Shown in pieces: positions 55,434-64,000 of a DNA stretch of 64,000 bases. Positions within the stretch are counted from its first letter, which is position 1. Each line of letters starts with the position of its first letter. The DNA is from Phycisphaerae bacterium (lineage in GTDB: Bacteria; Planctomycetota; Phycisphaerae; Tepidisphaerales; Tepidisphaeraceae): contig JAUJNJ010000004.1 in the NCBI GenBank assembly GCA_030448225.1, positions 1-64,000 on the forward strand. Reading direction: 5' to 3'. Position numbers and translations under genes: made by a program. The notes beneath the pieces were generated by a model. The model saw nothing but the letters and a program-made list of their open reading frames with translations, was not told the DNA's origin and did not search any database.

Positions 55434-55489
55434 GTTTACGTAAGTGCACGACGCGATATGCGCGGCACTGCGATGATTTCTGACGAATG

Positions 55490-55530
55490 ACAACTGACAA
55501 CTAGCAACTAGCAACTAGCAACTAGCAACT
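55490..55530. repeat. Tandem heptamer repeat (ACTAGCA)
   Basis: CAACTGACAACTAGCA followed by four further ACTAGCA units, ending at the methyltransferase stop codon. One strand only, no inverted arm. Confidence 0.85.
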
Positions 55531-55536
55531 CGCCAC

Positions 55537-56592
<1,056 letters not shown>

Positions 56593-57033
56593 GATATCGT
56601 TCAAACGCGGAAGCCACGCGGAAAATGCCTCAGGGAAGAGTGGCGAGTGGAGGAGTGGGGAGTGGAGGAGTGGGGAGTGGGGTGGAAGAGGAGGGAGGTC
56701 GAACCGAGCGTGAGGTGTCGAACCGAAAACCATGGGCGCGAGCACTTTCAACATTCGACCGGGCCGCGGAGGGCATCTAACAGCCTCGGCCGGAAGGCCG
56801 CGGGAGCGTACGAGGGACGTTGGCGCACCTTGGCGCGGGCCGATGTAGGATGTGAACTACACTGCGCGGTCGCTGGATGGCGGGCGACCGCGAATTGTCG
56901 TCTTACAACTCGCCGCGGCGGAGTCGTTGCCCGGGGCAAGAGGTCGAGGATGATCAGGGTTCATCGGTGCCCCATCGGTCGCAGAATCGCGGTGTCGTGA
57001 GTCGCGGCACGCGTGACCCGGAAAGGACCCTTC
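56593..57033. other. Divergent intergenic region with word repeat
   Basis: About 440 bases. 56636-56697 is the word repeat given separately. The rest shows no supported ORF. Confidence 0.4.
56636..56697. repeat. Tandem word repeat (GGAGTGGGGAGT)
   Basis: GAGTGGC, GAGTGGA, GGAGTGGGGAGTGGA (twice), then GTGGGGTGG. It is placed just upstream of the methyltransferase start on its 5-prime side. The G-runs could form quadruplex-like structures. Confidence 0.8.
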
Positions 57034-57882
57034 GTGGCCGAGGTGTCGAGCAACTACGCGATCCGCGGCGCGCCGGTTGGCACGGCGAAGGTCGAGGATC
57101 CTGCGGCGTCGCTGCGTCGGCTGGATCTTAGCGGGCGCGCGGGCGGGGCGTGGGCGGACGTGATCCAACTCGACGCGACCGGCCTCGCCACGGCCGCCCG
57201 CACGATCGACGCCGAGCGCGATGTCCTCCAGCGGTCGCACGAGGCGGGGCAGGCGGCGCTGGGGGCGCTGGCACTGATCGACGAGAAACTCGCCGAGGCC
57301 ACGGACCTCGCCGCCGCCAACGCCAAGGCCGGCACGTCGCGCGACGTGCGGCGGGCGAACCAGCGACGGATCGACGCGCTGCTCGACGAAGTGGGAAACG
57401 CCGCCGCCGACGCGGGGACGGCGGGCGCCCGCGTGCTCGACGGGAGCGTGACGCTCGTGGCGGGCGACGATTCGCTGCCGATCGAGCGCGTGTCGCTGGC
57501 AACGCTCGGCCGGGTGTCGGTCAACGGCCGGGCGGCTAGCCTGAAGGACGTGCGCACCCGTGAACCGCTCGACACTGCCCGCCGCCGCCGGTCGACGAAT
57601 GCCGCCGCCCGCCGCAGCCTCGACGAGGCGGGCGACACGGTGAAGTCGCTGCGGGCGCGGGTCGAGACGTTCCTCACCGAGTCCGTCCGCCCCCGCGTGG
57701 CCGACGTCGCCGTCGCAATGGAAGGGCTGTTCGAGAACACCGCCGGCCGCCTCACCGGCACCGAGGACGCGCTGATCGTCGCCCGCGAGTTGCGCAAGAA
57801 GATGTTGTCGAGCGCGACGGCCGCCACGATCGTCGGCGCCGAAGGGTGGAATCGCGAGCGCCTGCTCGGCCTCCTGAGCTGA
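57034..57882 (+). CDS. Flagellin-like helical protein
   Basis: About 282 residues from GTG 57034, with GGAAAGGA 6 nt before it. Mostly alpha-helical. It starts V-A-E-V-S-S-N-Y-A-I-R. Middle helices A-L-A-L-I-D-E-K-L-A-E-A-T-D-L-A-A-A-N and R-R-A-N-Q-R-R-I-D-A-L-L-D-E-V recall the D1 helices of flagellins and FlgL. The C-terminal helix is A-L-I-V-A-R-E-L-R-K-K-M-L-S-S-A-T. The short central part and lack of any flagellar neighbour make the assignment tentative. Confidence 0.45.
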   Translation: MAEVSSNYAIRGAPVGTAKVEDPAASLRRLDLSGRAGGAWADVIQLDATGLATAARTIDAERDVLQRSHEAGQAALGALALIDEKLAEATDLAAANAKAGTSRDVRRANQRRIDALLDEVGNAAADAGTAGARVLDGSVTLVAGDDSLPIERVSLATLGRVSVNGRAASLKDVRTREPLDTARRRRSTNAAARRSLDEAGDTVKSLRARVETFLTESVRPRVADVAVAMEGLFENTAGRLTGTEDALIVARELRKKMLSSATAATIVGAEGWNRERLLGLLS

Positions 57883-57920
57883 CCGTGTCGACCGGTGCGG
57901 CCGCGAACGCTCCGCCGATG

Positions 57921-58556
57921 TCAACTCCAGTCCGGCCCTGTCGAGCTGACGCGGGTCGTCACGTTCGGCTGGTTGAGTATGTCGACCGGAATGCCGGTCG
58001 CGTCGTTGAACTTCCGCAGCGTCTCCGTCATCGGGTCGCCCCAGTACCAGCCGACTACGAGGTAGGCCGTCGCACCCTCCGCGGTCCGCGCCACGAGTTG
58101 AAGTTCCGAGAGGGCGTGCTCGACTTTTTGCTGCGACTCGGCGCCGCCGATCCAGTTTCCAGACACGACGCGCAGGCCGAGCATGTCCCGCCTCTGAACC
58201 GTCACGCCCTCGCGCGGCAGGCGGACCGTCCCATCCGACAATGTGCAGACGAGGTACGGTCCAGCGCGCTGGTCTTTCAATGACTTCGTCAGCACGGTCA
58301 ACATCAGGGCTTCCATGGGCAGGATGCCGAAGATCATGATCAACACGGAGATCAGGATGTGGGTCGAAGAGAGAAGGAACGCGATTCCGATCGCCGGGAT
58401 GAAAAGACACACGATCGACGCGACCACGGTGAGAGTGCCGTAGCGCGGCCGGATCTCCACCCGATTCGGCAGCACGCGACACGTCCACTGCGGCGGATTC
58501 ACGTGGCCGCCTTCCCCGCTGAGCCACTCCTTGTATTCGGCAGGGTGTTGAGGCAT
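57921..58556 (-). CDS. Membrane protein of unknown function
   Basis: 211 residues from ATG 58556 (an in-frame upstream ATG at 58724 is less likely). The N-terminus has E-W-L-S-G-E-G-G. Two helices follow: T-V-V-A-S-I-V-C-L-F-I-P-A-I-G-I-A-F-L-L and L-I-S-V-L-I-M-I-F-G-I-L-P-M-E-A-L. The C-terminal domain is about 100 residues (R-R-D-M-L-G-L-R-V-V-S-G-N-W, L-V-V-G-W-Y-W-G-D-P). Similar two-helix proteins occur in planctomycetes; function unknown. Confidence 0.55.
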   Translation of the reverse strand: MPQHPAEYKEWLSGEGGHVNPPQWTCRVLPNRVEIRPRYGTLTVVASIVCLFIPAIGIAFLLSSTHILISVLIMIFGILPMEALMLTVLTKSLKDQRAGPYLVCTLSDGTVRLPREGVTVQRRDMLGLRVVSGNWIGGAESQQKVEHALSELQLVARTAEGATAYLVVGWYWGDPMTETLRKFNDATGIPVDILNQPNVTTRVSSTGPDWS

Positions 58557-58730
58557 CGACGTTGACTTGGCGCGTTTCGACGGCACGGGCGGCAGCCAGG
58601 CAGTAGGACGCGTGCTCTGTTGCTCGCTCCCGGAACAACAACGGAGTGAGGATCGGCCGCGCATCATCTGCGGCACATCACGGGCCTTTGTCGCGTCCTG
58701 GAGAGCGGCCCGTTTTTCGTGCACCGCTCG

Positions 58731-61101
58731 TCACGGCTGTGACAACAGTCGTTTCGTTTCGGCGAGGAGGAACGCGGTGTCGGTGAACGGTTCGGCGCCG
58801 ACGTCGCGCCAGCGGATGCGGCCGGCGGCGTCGATGAGGAACGTGCCGTGGAGCGGGACGTTCTCGAAGTCGTCGAAGCAGTGGTAGCGGCGGAACACGT
58901 CGAATTTCGCGTCGGAGGCGAGGGGGAAGGGGAACGCCTTGCCGTCGAGCTTCGCCGCTTGCCAGGCGCGGTGCAGGTCCGCAGGCGCGTCGGTGCTGAT
59001 CGCGACGAGCGAGACGCCGGCCGCGGCGAAGTCGGCGGTGAGCGGGGCGAACGCCTGGAGTTGGCGCGTGCAGTGGAGGCAGCCGTAGCCGAGGTAGAAG
59101 AGGACGACGACCGGCTTTCCGCGATACGTCGAGAGCAATAGCGTCGTGCCGTCGGCGGCGAGGGCGTTGAAGTCGGGCGCGGGGGACGGGCCCCAGCGGA
59201 ACGGGCCGAGCGCGTCGAGGTTGGGCCGCTGGCCGACGTCGGCCGCGATCGTGCGGGGGCGGCGCCAGTCGCGGTCGTAGCCGAACGCGCGGGCGGGCTC
59301 TTTCAGCGAGGCGTAGATCGAGGTGCCGTGGTCGATCGACGCCGACAGCGGTCGGAGGCGGTCGAACGCCGCCTTCGCCTCCTTCGTCTTGCCGGCGCGG
59401 TAGAGGACGTCGACGTAGGACGCGAGCGGGTAGACCTGGTTCGCCTTGTCCTCCGTGGCGGCCCTGGCGACGTCGATCGCCTTCGCCGGGTCGCCGGCCC
59501 GGAGGTGGAGGCGGGCGAGGTGTTCCTTCGGCACCTCGGCCAGCGCCCACTGCTCGACCGCCGACGCGTGATCGCCCGCGGCGATTGCCTGCTGCCCGGC
59601 GACGTGGGCGACGGCCCGCTCGATCTCTTTCACGAGGTCCGACTTCTCGCGCCGCGCGTCCTGCCGCGCCTTCTTCACCTCGGCCGGCTTTTTCTTTGCC
59701 GCCCGCGCGTCGGCCTCGGCCTTGGCGGCGGTCTCGTACATCTCCACGCGCAGCTTCGCCCGCATCGCCTCCAGCGCCAGCACCTGCTCCATCGCCAGCT
59801 CGCGCTGCCCCGTGGCGGCGGCGGCGACGCCGAGGTAGCGCAGCCGGCGGACCCGCTGGGCGGGCGTGGGGGTCTCGTTGAGGTAGGGCGTGTCGATCAG
59901 CTCGAGCAGTTGCGGCCAGAGCTCGTGGAGCGACAGGACGTCGAACAGCCGCGCGCGCCCGAACTCGGCGCCGGTGCTGCGTGTGAACTTCGGGTGCCGC
60001 GGCAGCTCGATCATGTTCTTCGCGAGGTCGATCGCGTCGCGCACGCGTCCGGTGTAGACGAGGTTGCGCACGAGCCACTCGTTGTTGTGCGCGTAGTTGT
60101 GGATCTCGTAGGGCATCACGCGGTCGCGCATCATGTAGGCGTGGTCGACGCGGGCGGACGCCTCCTGCGCGAACGTGCCGTCGGCGTGGCGGTTCAGCTT
60201 CGCGTACGTGCGCCTGGGCATGTGCCACATGTGGGCGGTCGCCGGCGCGGCCGGGCCGTTGGCCGCCGCGGGCGCGAGCGCGCGGGCGGCGTCCTTGTCG
60301 TCCCACAGGTGGATGCGGTAGTGGTGCGCGGGGGTGGGCCGGCGACGCGGCGAAGACCTCGTCGAGCAGGCGGTCGGCCGCCTCGTAGTCCTTGATCGGG
60401 CGCGTCCTTCGAGCGGTGCTCCCACTGGAAGCGCACGTAGAGGCGCCTTCGTGTCGACGTCATCGGGGAAGGCCTTCACCATCCCGCCGAGCGCGTCGAG
60501 GAAGCGCTTCCGCCGCTTCTCGCTCTTCGGCTCGTCGGCGTAACGCGCGTGGAGCCGCGTCGATCAACGCGTCTCGATCGGCGCCAGTGCCGGCGTCTTG
60601 CGCTTGGCGGCCTCGGCGGCGAACGCCTTGGGCGCGTTTGGCGTTGTTGAAGTTCGCCATCGCCATGCCCCAGTACGCCATCGCGCGCAGTCGGGGTCGA
60701 GGGCGGCGGCCTGGCGGAACGATCGCTCGGCCTCGAGGAACCAGAAACCGTGGAGCTGGCCCAGGCTCCTGGTCGAAGAACTTCCGCCCGGGCGCTTTTG
60801 GTCGTGACGGCGAGGTGGACGTCGCCGGTGCCGCCCATCAGGTACGCGGCGCGGCGGGGGCCCTCGTCGAACGTCTCGCCGTGGGCGGAGTGCCCGGGCA
60901 GCGGCCCGGGCGAGGGAAGGGCGGCGTTCGCGTCGGCCTGGCATCTCGTGACCGTGTCGCTCAGTGGCAGCGGCGGCGGGAGGGTGGCCCGCGAAGCGGC
61001 TTGGCCGGCGACGCAGGCCGTGGAGACGAGGAGCACGCCGCCCACGAACGCCCGTAGACGGCGCGGGCCGACGCGGACGCGACCGAGGCTCGCCTCTTCA
61101 T
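58731..61101 (-). CDS. TPR protein with a C-terminal thioredoxin/AhpC-like redox domain (N-terminal frame shifts)
   Basis: About 790 residues. The start is ATG 61101 (M-K-R-R-A-S), followed by a signal helix (F-V-G-G-V-L-L-V-S-T-A-C-V-A-G) possibly carrying a lipobox. The first 250 residues are TPR-like (F-F-D-Q-G-L-G-Q-L-H-G-F-W-F-L-E-A-E-R-S, then D-P-D-C-A-M-A-Y-W-G-M-A), with shifts near 60780, 60690, 60630, 60560, 60440 and 60350. From 60340 the frame is clean: more helical repeats, a coiled Lys/Ala-rich segment (A-K-A-E-A-D-A-R-A-A-K-K-K), then a redoxin domain with Y-R-G-K-P-V-V-V-L-F-Y-L-G-Y-G-C-L-H-C (CxxC) and F-L-I-D-A-A-G-R-I-R-W. Likely a periplasmic thiol-disulfide protein with a protein-binding arm. 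Confidence 0.8.
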
Positions 61102-61502
61102 GCCGTCGTCTCCCGACCGGGGATTGATCTGACGTGCCGCCACCGCTCAAACTACTGGCCGCGAAGGCGGGCGTTAACGGGCGTGGGCGGATTCGACCGC
61201 GCCGGCGGGAGCGGCGGATTTGCGGCTTGAGGTCGCGCAGAAAAGTCCTTGACTGCGCCACTCTGCGAGCGGCGGCTAAACGGCGGAGCGAACTCGCGCT
61301 CACCGGTTCGGCGCGTCCGAGCGAGTCGCGATGCTTCGGTGTCGCGGATGACGACACGCGCGAAGGCGCGAGTCGCACGCACGACCGTCAGTTCCACAAC
61401 TGGCGCGCGCGCCTGCCGGTCGGCCCGCCCAACGAACGACGGGCCGCCGCGGCTCGCGTGCGCGGCCCCTGTCCGTACTGTCGAAGTCACGCCCAAGCCG
61501 GC
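61102..61502. other. Gene-free stretch between two minus-strand genes
   Basis: About 400 bases without a supported gene; it presumably holds the promoter of the TPR-redoxin gene. Nothing else distinctive was seen. Confidence 0.35.
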
Positions 61503-62847
61503 CTACGGACGCGGCTTGATGGCCGGCTTGACGAGCCGGTTCGCCCGTCGTCGCCGACGAACTGCTCGGCCTTGGGGTCCATTTCCTGTTGCGGCCGTGC
61601 CGCCATCGCGATGTTGAGGTGGCAGATCGTCGCCGTGCGGTGGCCGATCTCGCCGCCGACCATCGGCCGGCGACTTCACGGCCTCGAGGAAGTCCTCCTC
61701 GTGGTGCCCGGTGGTTGCGGCTTCAGGTCGGCCGCGTCGTTGCCGAAGCTGCTCGCGGAGGAGCTGCGGCTGGCGTCGTGGTTCCCGAGGATCTCCGGCG
61801 TGATGAGCGAGTTGTCAGACGCGTAGAGGTCGCCGCCGTGGATCATCACGAAGATCCACCCCTCGCTCCCCAGGAACGCGATGCCGCGGCCCTTCGACGT
61901 GCCGACCATCCGCACGCCGTTGGCGTACGTGTTGGTGAACTCGTAGTCCCAGAACGCGTCGTAGAGGTCCCCTCGATCCGGCGGCCCTCCGCCTCGATCT
62001 CCACCAGGCCGGTGTCGTCGGAATTGTTGCCTAGTTCGCCGATGTCGATGACGTGGGCCGCGCGCGGTCGGTCATCTCGCCCCCGCCGTAGGCGAGGATG
62101 CAGAATCGCCGCATGAAGTGCAGCAGCGGGTCGCGGTGGTAGGGCACGAGCGGCGTGTGGCGAGCCAGCGGTCCCAGTCGAGGTTGACGGGACCGGCTGC
62201 TCGCCGGGCACGCCGCGGTACTTGCGGAATCGCGGTGGTGCTCGTCGTTGCACTGGGAGGTTGATCGTCATCTGCTCGAGCTTGCCGATCGCCGCTGCGG
62301 ACGAGCTCGCACGCGTAGCGGGCGTTGGAGCCGGATGCTCCTGGCTGCCGGTCTGCAGGACCCGGCCGTGCTCGTCATCGCGTCGATGATCCGGCGGCCC
62401 TCGTAGATCGTGTTGGCCAGCGCGGCTTCTCGTAGTAGACGTCCTTGCCGCCTCGAACGCCCGCACGGTCGCCATGCGTGCCAGTGGTCGGGCGTGGCGA
62501 CGCTGACGGCGTCGACGTCCTTGCGCGCGAGCATCTCGCCCATGTCGCGGTAGCCGGCACTCCTCGTTGCCACTTCTCGTTGACCACGCCCACGCCGGCC
62601 GCGAGGTGGTTGGCGTCGGCGTCGCAGACGGCGACCATCTGCACGGCTGTTGCTCGTGAACGCGTCGAGGTGCCCGCGCCGCGCCTGCCGCCGGTGCCGA
62701 TCCCGCCCATCACGATCCGCTCGTCATGCGACGCGTTGCCCTTGCCGACGCTGGCGGGGATGATCGTCGGAACGCCAGCCGCCCCGCGCCGATCGCCGCG
62801 GTCTGCTTCAGGAACTGCCAGCGGTGGAACGACCGAAAGTGCGTCAT
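61503..62847 (-). CDS. Gfo/Idh/MocA family oxidoreductase, exported type (frame broken)
   Basis: About 448 residues. ATG 62847 opens [20 protein letters not shown], close to a Tat signal but with a single Arg before W-Q-F-L-K. The NAD(P)-binding domain shows [10 protein letters not shown], then [14 protein letters not shown] and Y-Y-E-K-P (the E-K-P motif), [13 protein letters not shown]. The C-terminal domain has [19 protein letters not shown] and ends [11 protein letters not shown] at 61505. At least ten indels. Exported members are very numerous in Planctomycetota and act on sugars or sugar polymers. The substrate is unknown. Confidence 0.85.
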
Positions 62848-63180
62848 GCGGGTGATGCCCTGTCGAGGAAAGAGATCGAGTTGGACGAAAGTTCGCGCCC
62901 CGGTGCGTTCGTCCGGCCGTCCGCGCGCAGGGTGCCGACGATCATCGGTGAATCGCGGTGCGGCGTTCCGCGCGTCCCTCGCGGACGCCGGGCGGTCCCG
63001 AGCTGGCAGGACGCCGAAGCGATCGCGCGTCGTCGTCGCGCCGGTTCGGAGCCCGCCACGGGTGACCCCGTCCGGCGACGCACCGCGAACGCCTATTTTA
63101 CATTACCGACGCCCGCGGGGCGCGTTGAGCGCCCGGCGTCGCTCGCCGCCCCGGGGGTTTTCGGTATACTCGCCCGCCCT
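62848..63180. other. Divergent intergenic region upstream of ychF
   Basis: About 330 bases with no supported gene. TATTTTACATT at about 63095 is one A+T-rich patch; the G+C-rich palindromic run CCCGCGGGGCGCG (63109-63121) follows. TATACT lies 10 nt before the ychF start. Confidence 0.4.
63165..63170 (+). promoter_or_regulatory. -10-like TATACT before ychF
   Basis: TATACT is followed by ten bases and then ATG 63181, without a Shine-Dalgarno. It fits the short-leader pattern at 13735 and 49951. Confidence 0.45.
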
Positions 63181-64000
63181 ATGCCCCTAGAAGTCGGAAT
63201 CGTCGGTCTGCCCAACGTCGGGAAAAGCACGATCTTCAACGCGCTCACCGCCGCCGGGGCGCTGGCGGCGAACTACCCGTTCGCCACGATCGAGCCGAAC
63301 GTGGGCATCGTGGCCGTGCCGGACGACCGGCTGGCGGTCATCAATCAGTTCCAGAAGACCGAGAAGATCATCCCCGCGTCCGTCCGCGTGGTGGACATCG
63401 CCGGCATCGTCCGCGGCGCCAGCACGGGCGAGGGGTTGGGCAACAAGTTCCTGTCGCACATCCGCGAGGTCGACGCCCTCCTGCACGTGGTGCGGTGCTT
63501 CGAGGACCCGGACGTCATGCACGTCGACGGCCCTGTCGACCTGATCCGCGACGTCGACACGATCGACACCGAGCTGCTGCTGGCCGACCTCGAGACGGTC
63601 AGCAGCTCGCTCGAAAAGTCCGCCCGCGCCCGCAGCGGCGACAAGGAGGCGACCGCCCGCCGAGGTGCTGCGGCGGTGCAAGGCCGAGCTGAACGAGGGC
63701 CGGCCGGTGCGCGGCCTCACGTTCGACCCCGACGAGACGAAGGTCGTCAAGGGCCTGGGACTACGACGGCAAAGAAGGTGCTGTACGTCGCGAACGTCGA
63801 CGAGAACGACCTGCGCGGCGAAGGGCCGCTGGTGCAGAAGGTTCGCGGAGCGTGCGGCCGCCGAGGGGGGACGCGCGTGATCCCCGTCTGTGGCAAGCTG
63901 GAAGCCGAGCTGGCCGAGCTGGGCCTCGAGGACCTATGGAGATGCTGTCGAGCATGGGCTTGGCCGAGCCCGCCCTGGCCGCCCTCACCCGCGAGGCTTA
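63181..64000 (+). CDS. ychF: Redox-regulated ATPase YchF, 3-prime end outside the window (frame broken at its end)
   Basis: An Obg-family P-loop NTPase that prefers ATP and binds ribosomes. G1 is G-L-P-N-V-G-K-S-T, then [13 protein letters not shown]3 D-I-A-G-I-V-R-G-A and [12 protein letters not shown]. The helical coiled-coil domain begins with [14 protein letters not shown]. The frame is clean to about 63660 and then shifts at about 63660, 63760, 63840, 63880 and 63940, where [12 protein letters not shown] and [10 protein letters not shown] (a G4/G5-like region) can still be read. The C-terminal TGS domain is outside the window. Confidence 0.93.
   Translation, partial: MPLEVGIVGLPNVGKSTIFNALTAAGALAANYPFATIEPNVGIVAVPDDRLAVINQFQKTEKIIPASVRVVDIAGIVRGASTGEGLGNKFLSHIREVDALLHVVRCFEDPDVMHVDGPVDLIRDVDTIDTELLLADLETVSSSLEKSARARSGDKEATARRGAAAVQGRAERGPAGARPHVRPRRDEGRQGPGTTTAKKVLYVANVDENDLRGEGPLVQKVRGACGRRGGTRVIPVCGKLEAELAELGLEDLWRCCRAWAWPSPPWPPSPARL

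Overview
The window is very G+C-rich and most consistent with a Planctomycetota chromosome, possibly of the class Phycisphaerae or a relative. The pointers are a G-F-T-L-V-E pseudopilin with a long globular tail, a TIGR03067-type secreted protein, an N-terminal CRRCGFDLYG zinc-ribbon membrane protein, many small secreted or lipid-anchored proteins, dispersed nuo genes and a class II ribonucleotide reductase. This placement is inferred from protein character only; no rRNA or tRNA gene was seen.

Layout. 1-9.8 kb (mostly minus strand): a DUF433 antitoxin with a broken partner, a membrane protein, adenosylcobalamin-dependent ribonucleotide reductase (nrdJ) split by an intein, three consecutive lipoproteins, dcd and a TIGR03067 protein. 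9.8-18.7 kb: two divergent non-homologous end-joining loci. The minus-strand locus encodes a LIG domain and a PE-POL protein in one frame, parted only by an amber codon. The plus-strand locus encodes LIG, Ku and POL as separate proteins. 18.8-32.4 kb: a duplicated DUF6766 membrane protein, a large secreted protein, a run of hairpins that may be a small RNA, nuoC, nuoI, a membrane-bound hydrolase, a zinc-ribbon membrane protein, a secreted glycoside hydrolase and a pseudopilin. 32.8-43.5 kb: a complete tad/cpa (Flp pilus) operon in the order flp, flp, cpaA, tadE, cpaB, rcpA/cpaC, tadZ/cpaE, tadA/cpaF, tadB, tadC plus one unknown ORF. 44-64 kb: an Asn/Gly-rich secreted protein, rho, yqeY, bcp, a DUF2934 protein, a Lon-N-like protein, a gamma-glutamylcyclotransferase-like protein, two methyltransferases, murD, a TPR-thioredoxin protein, a Gfo/Idh/MocA oxidoreductase and the start of ychF.

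Two features run through the window. First, blocks of perfectly clean reading frame alternate with blocks in which obviously real genes change frame every 50-150 bases (nrdJ, the lipoproteins, rcpA to tadC, both repeat-rich secreted proteins, the oxidoreductase, the end of ychF). Most shifts are loss of a base from a homopolymer or a dinucleotide run, so these look like consensus errors rather than pseudogenes. Such genes are annotated as one feature over the whole reconstructed extent. Second, nine intergenic islands consist of short repeated words (6-14 nt), often as imperfect inverted repeats, resembling the STRR heptamer repeats of filamentous cyanobacteria; three sit exactly at gene junctions inside the tad operon.

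Functionally the window mixes housekeeping genes (dNTP supply by nrdJ and dcd, murD, rho, nuoC, nuoI, ychF), double-strand-break repair (Ku, LigD modules) and surface biology (Tad pilus, lipoproteins, secreted low-complexity proteins, glycoside hydrolase).
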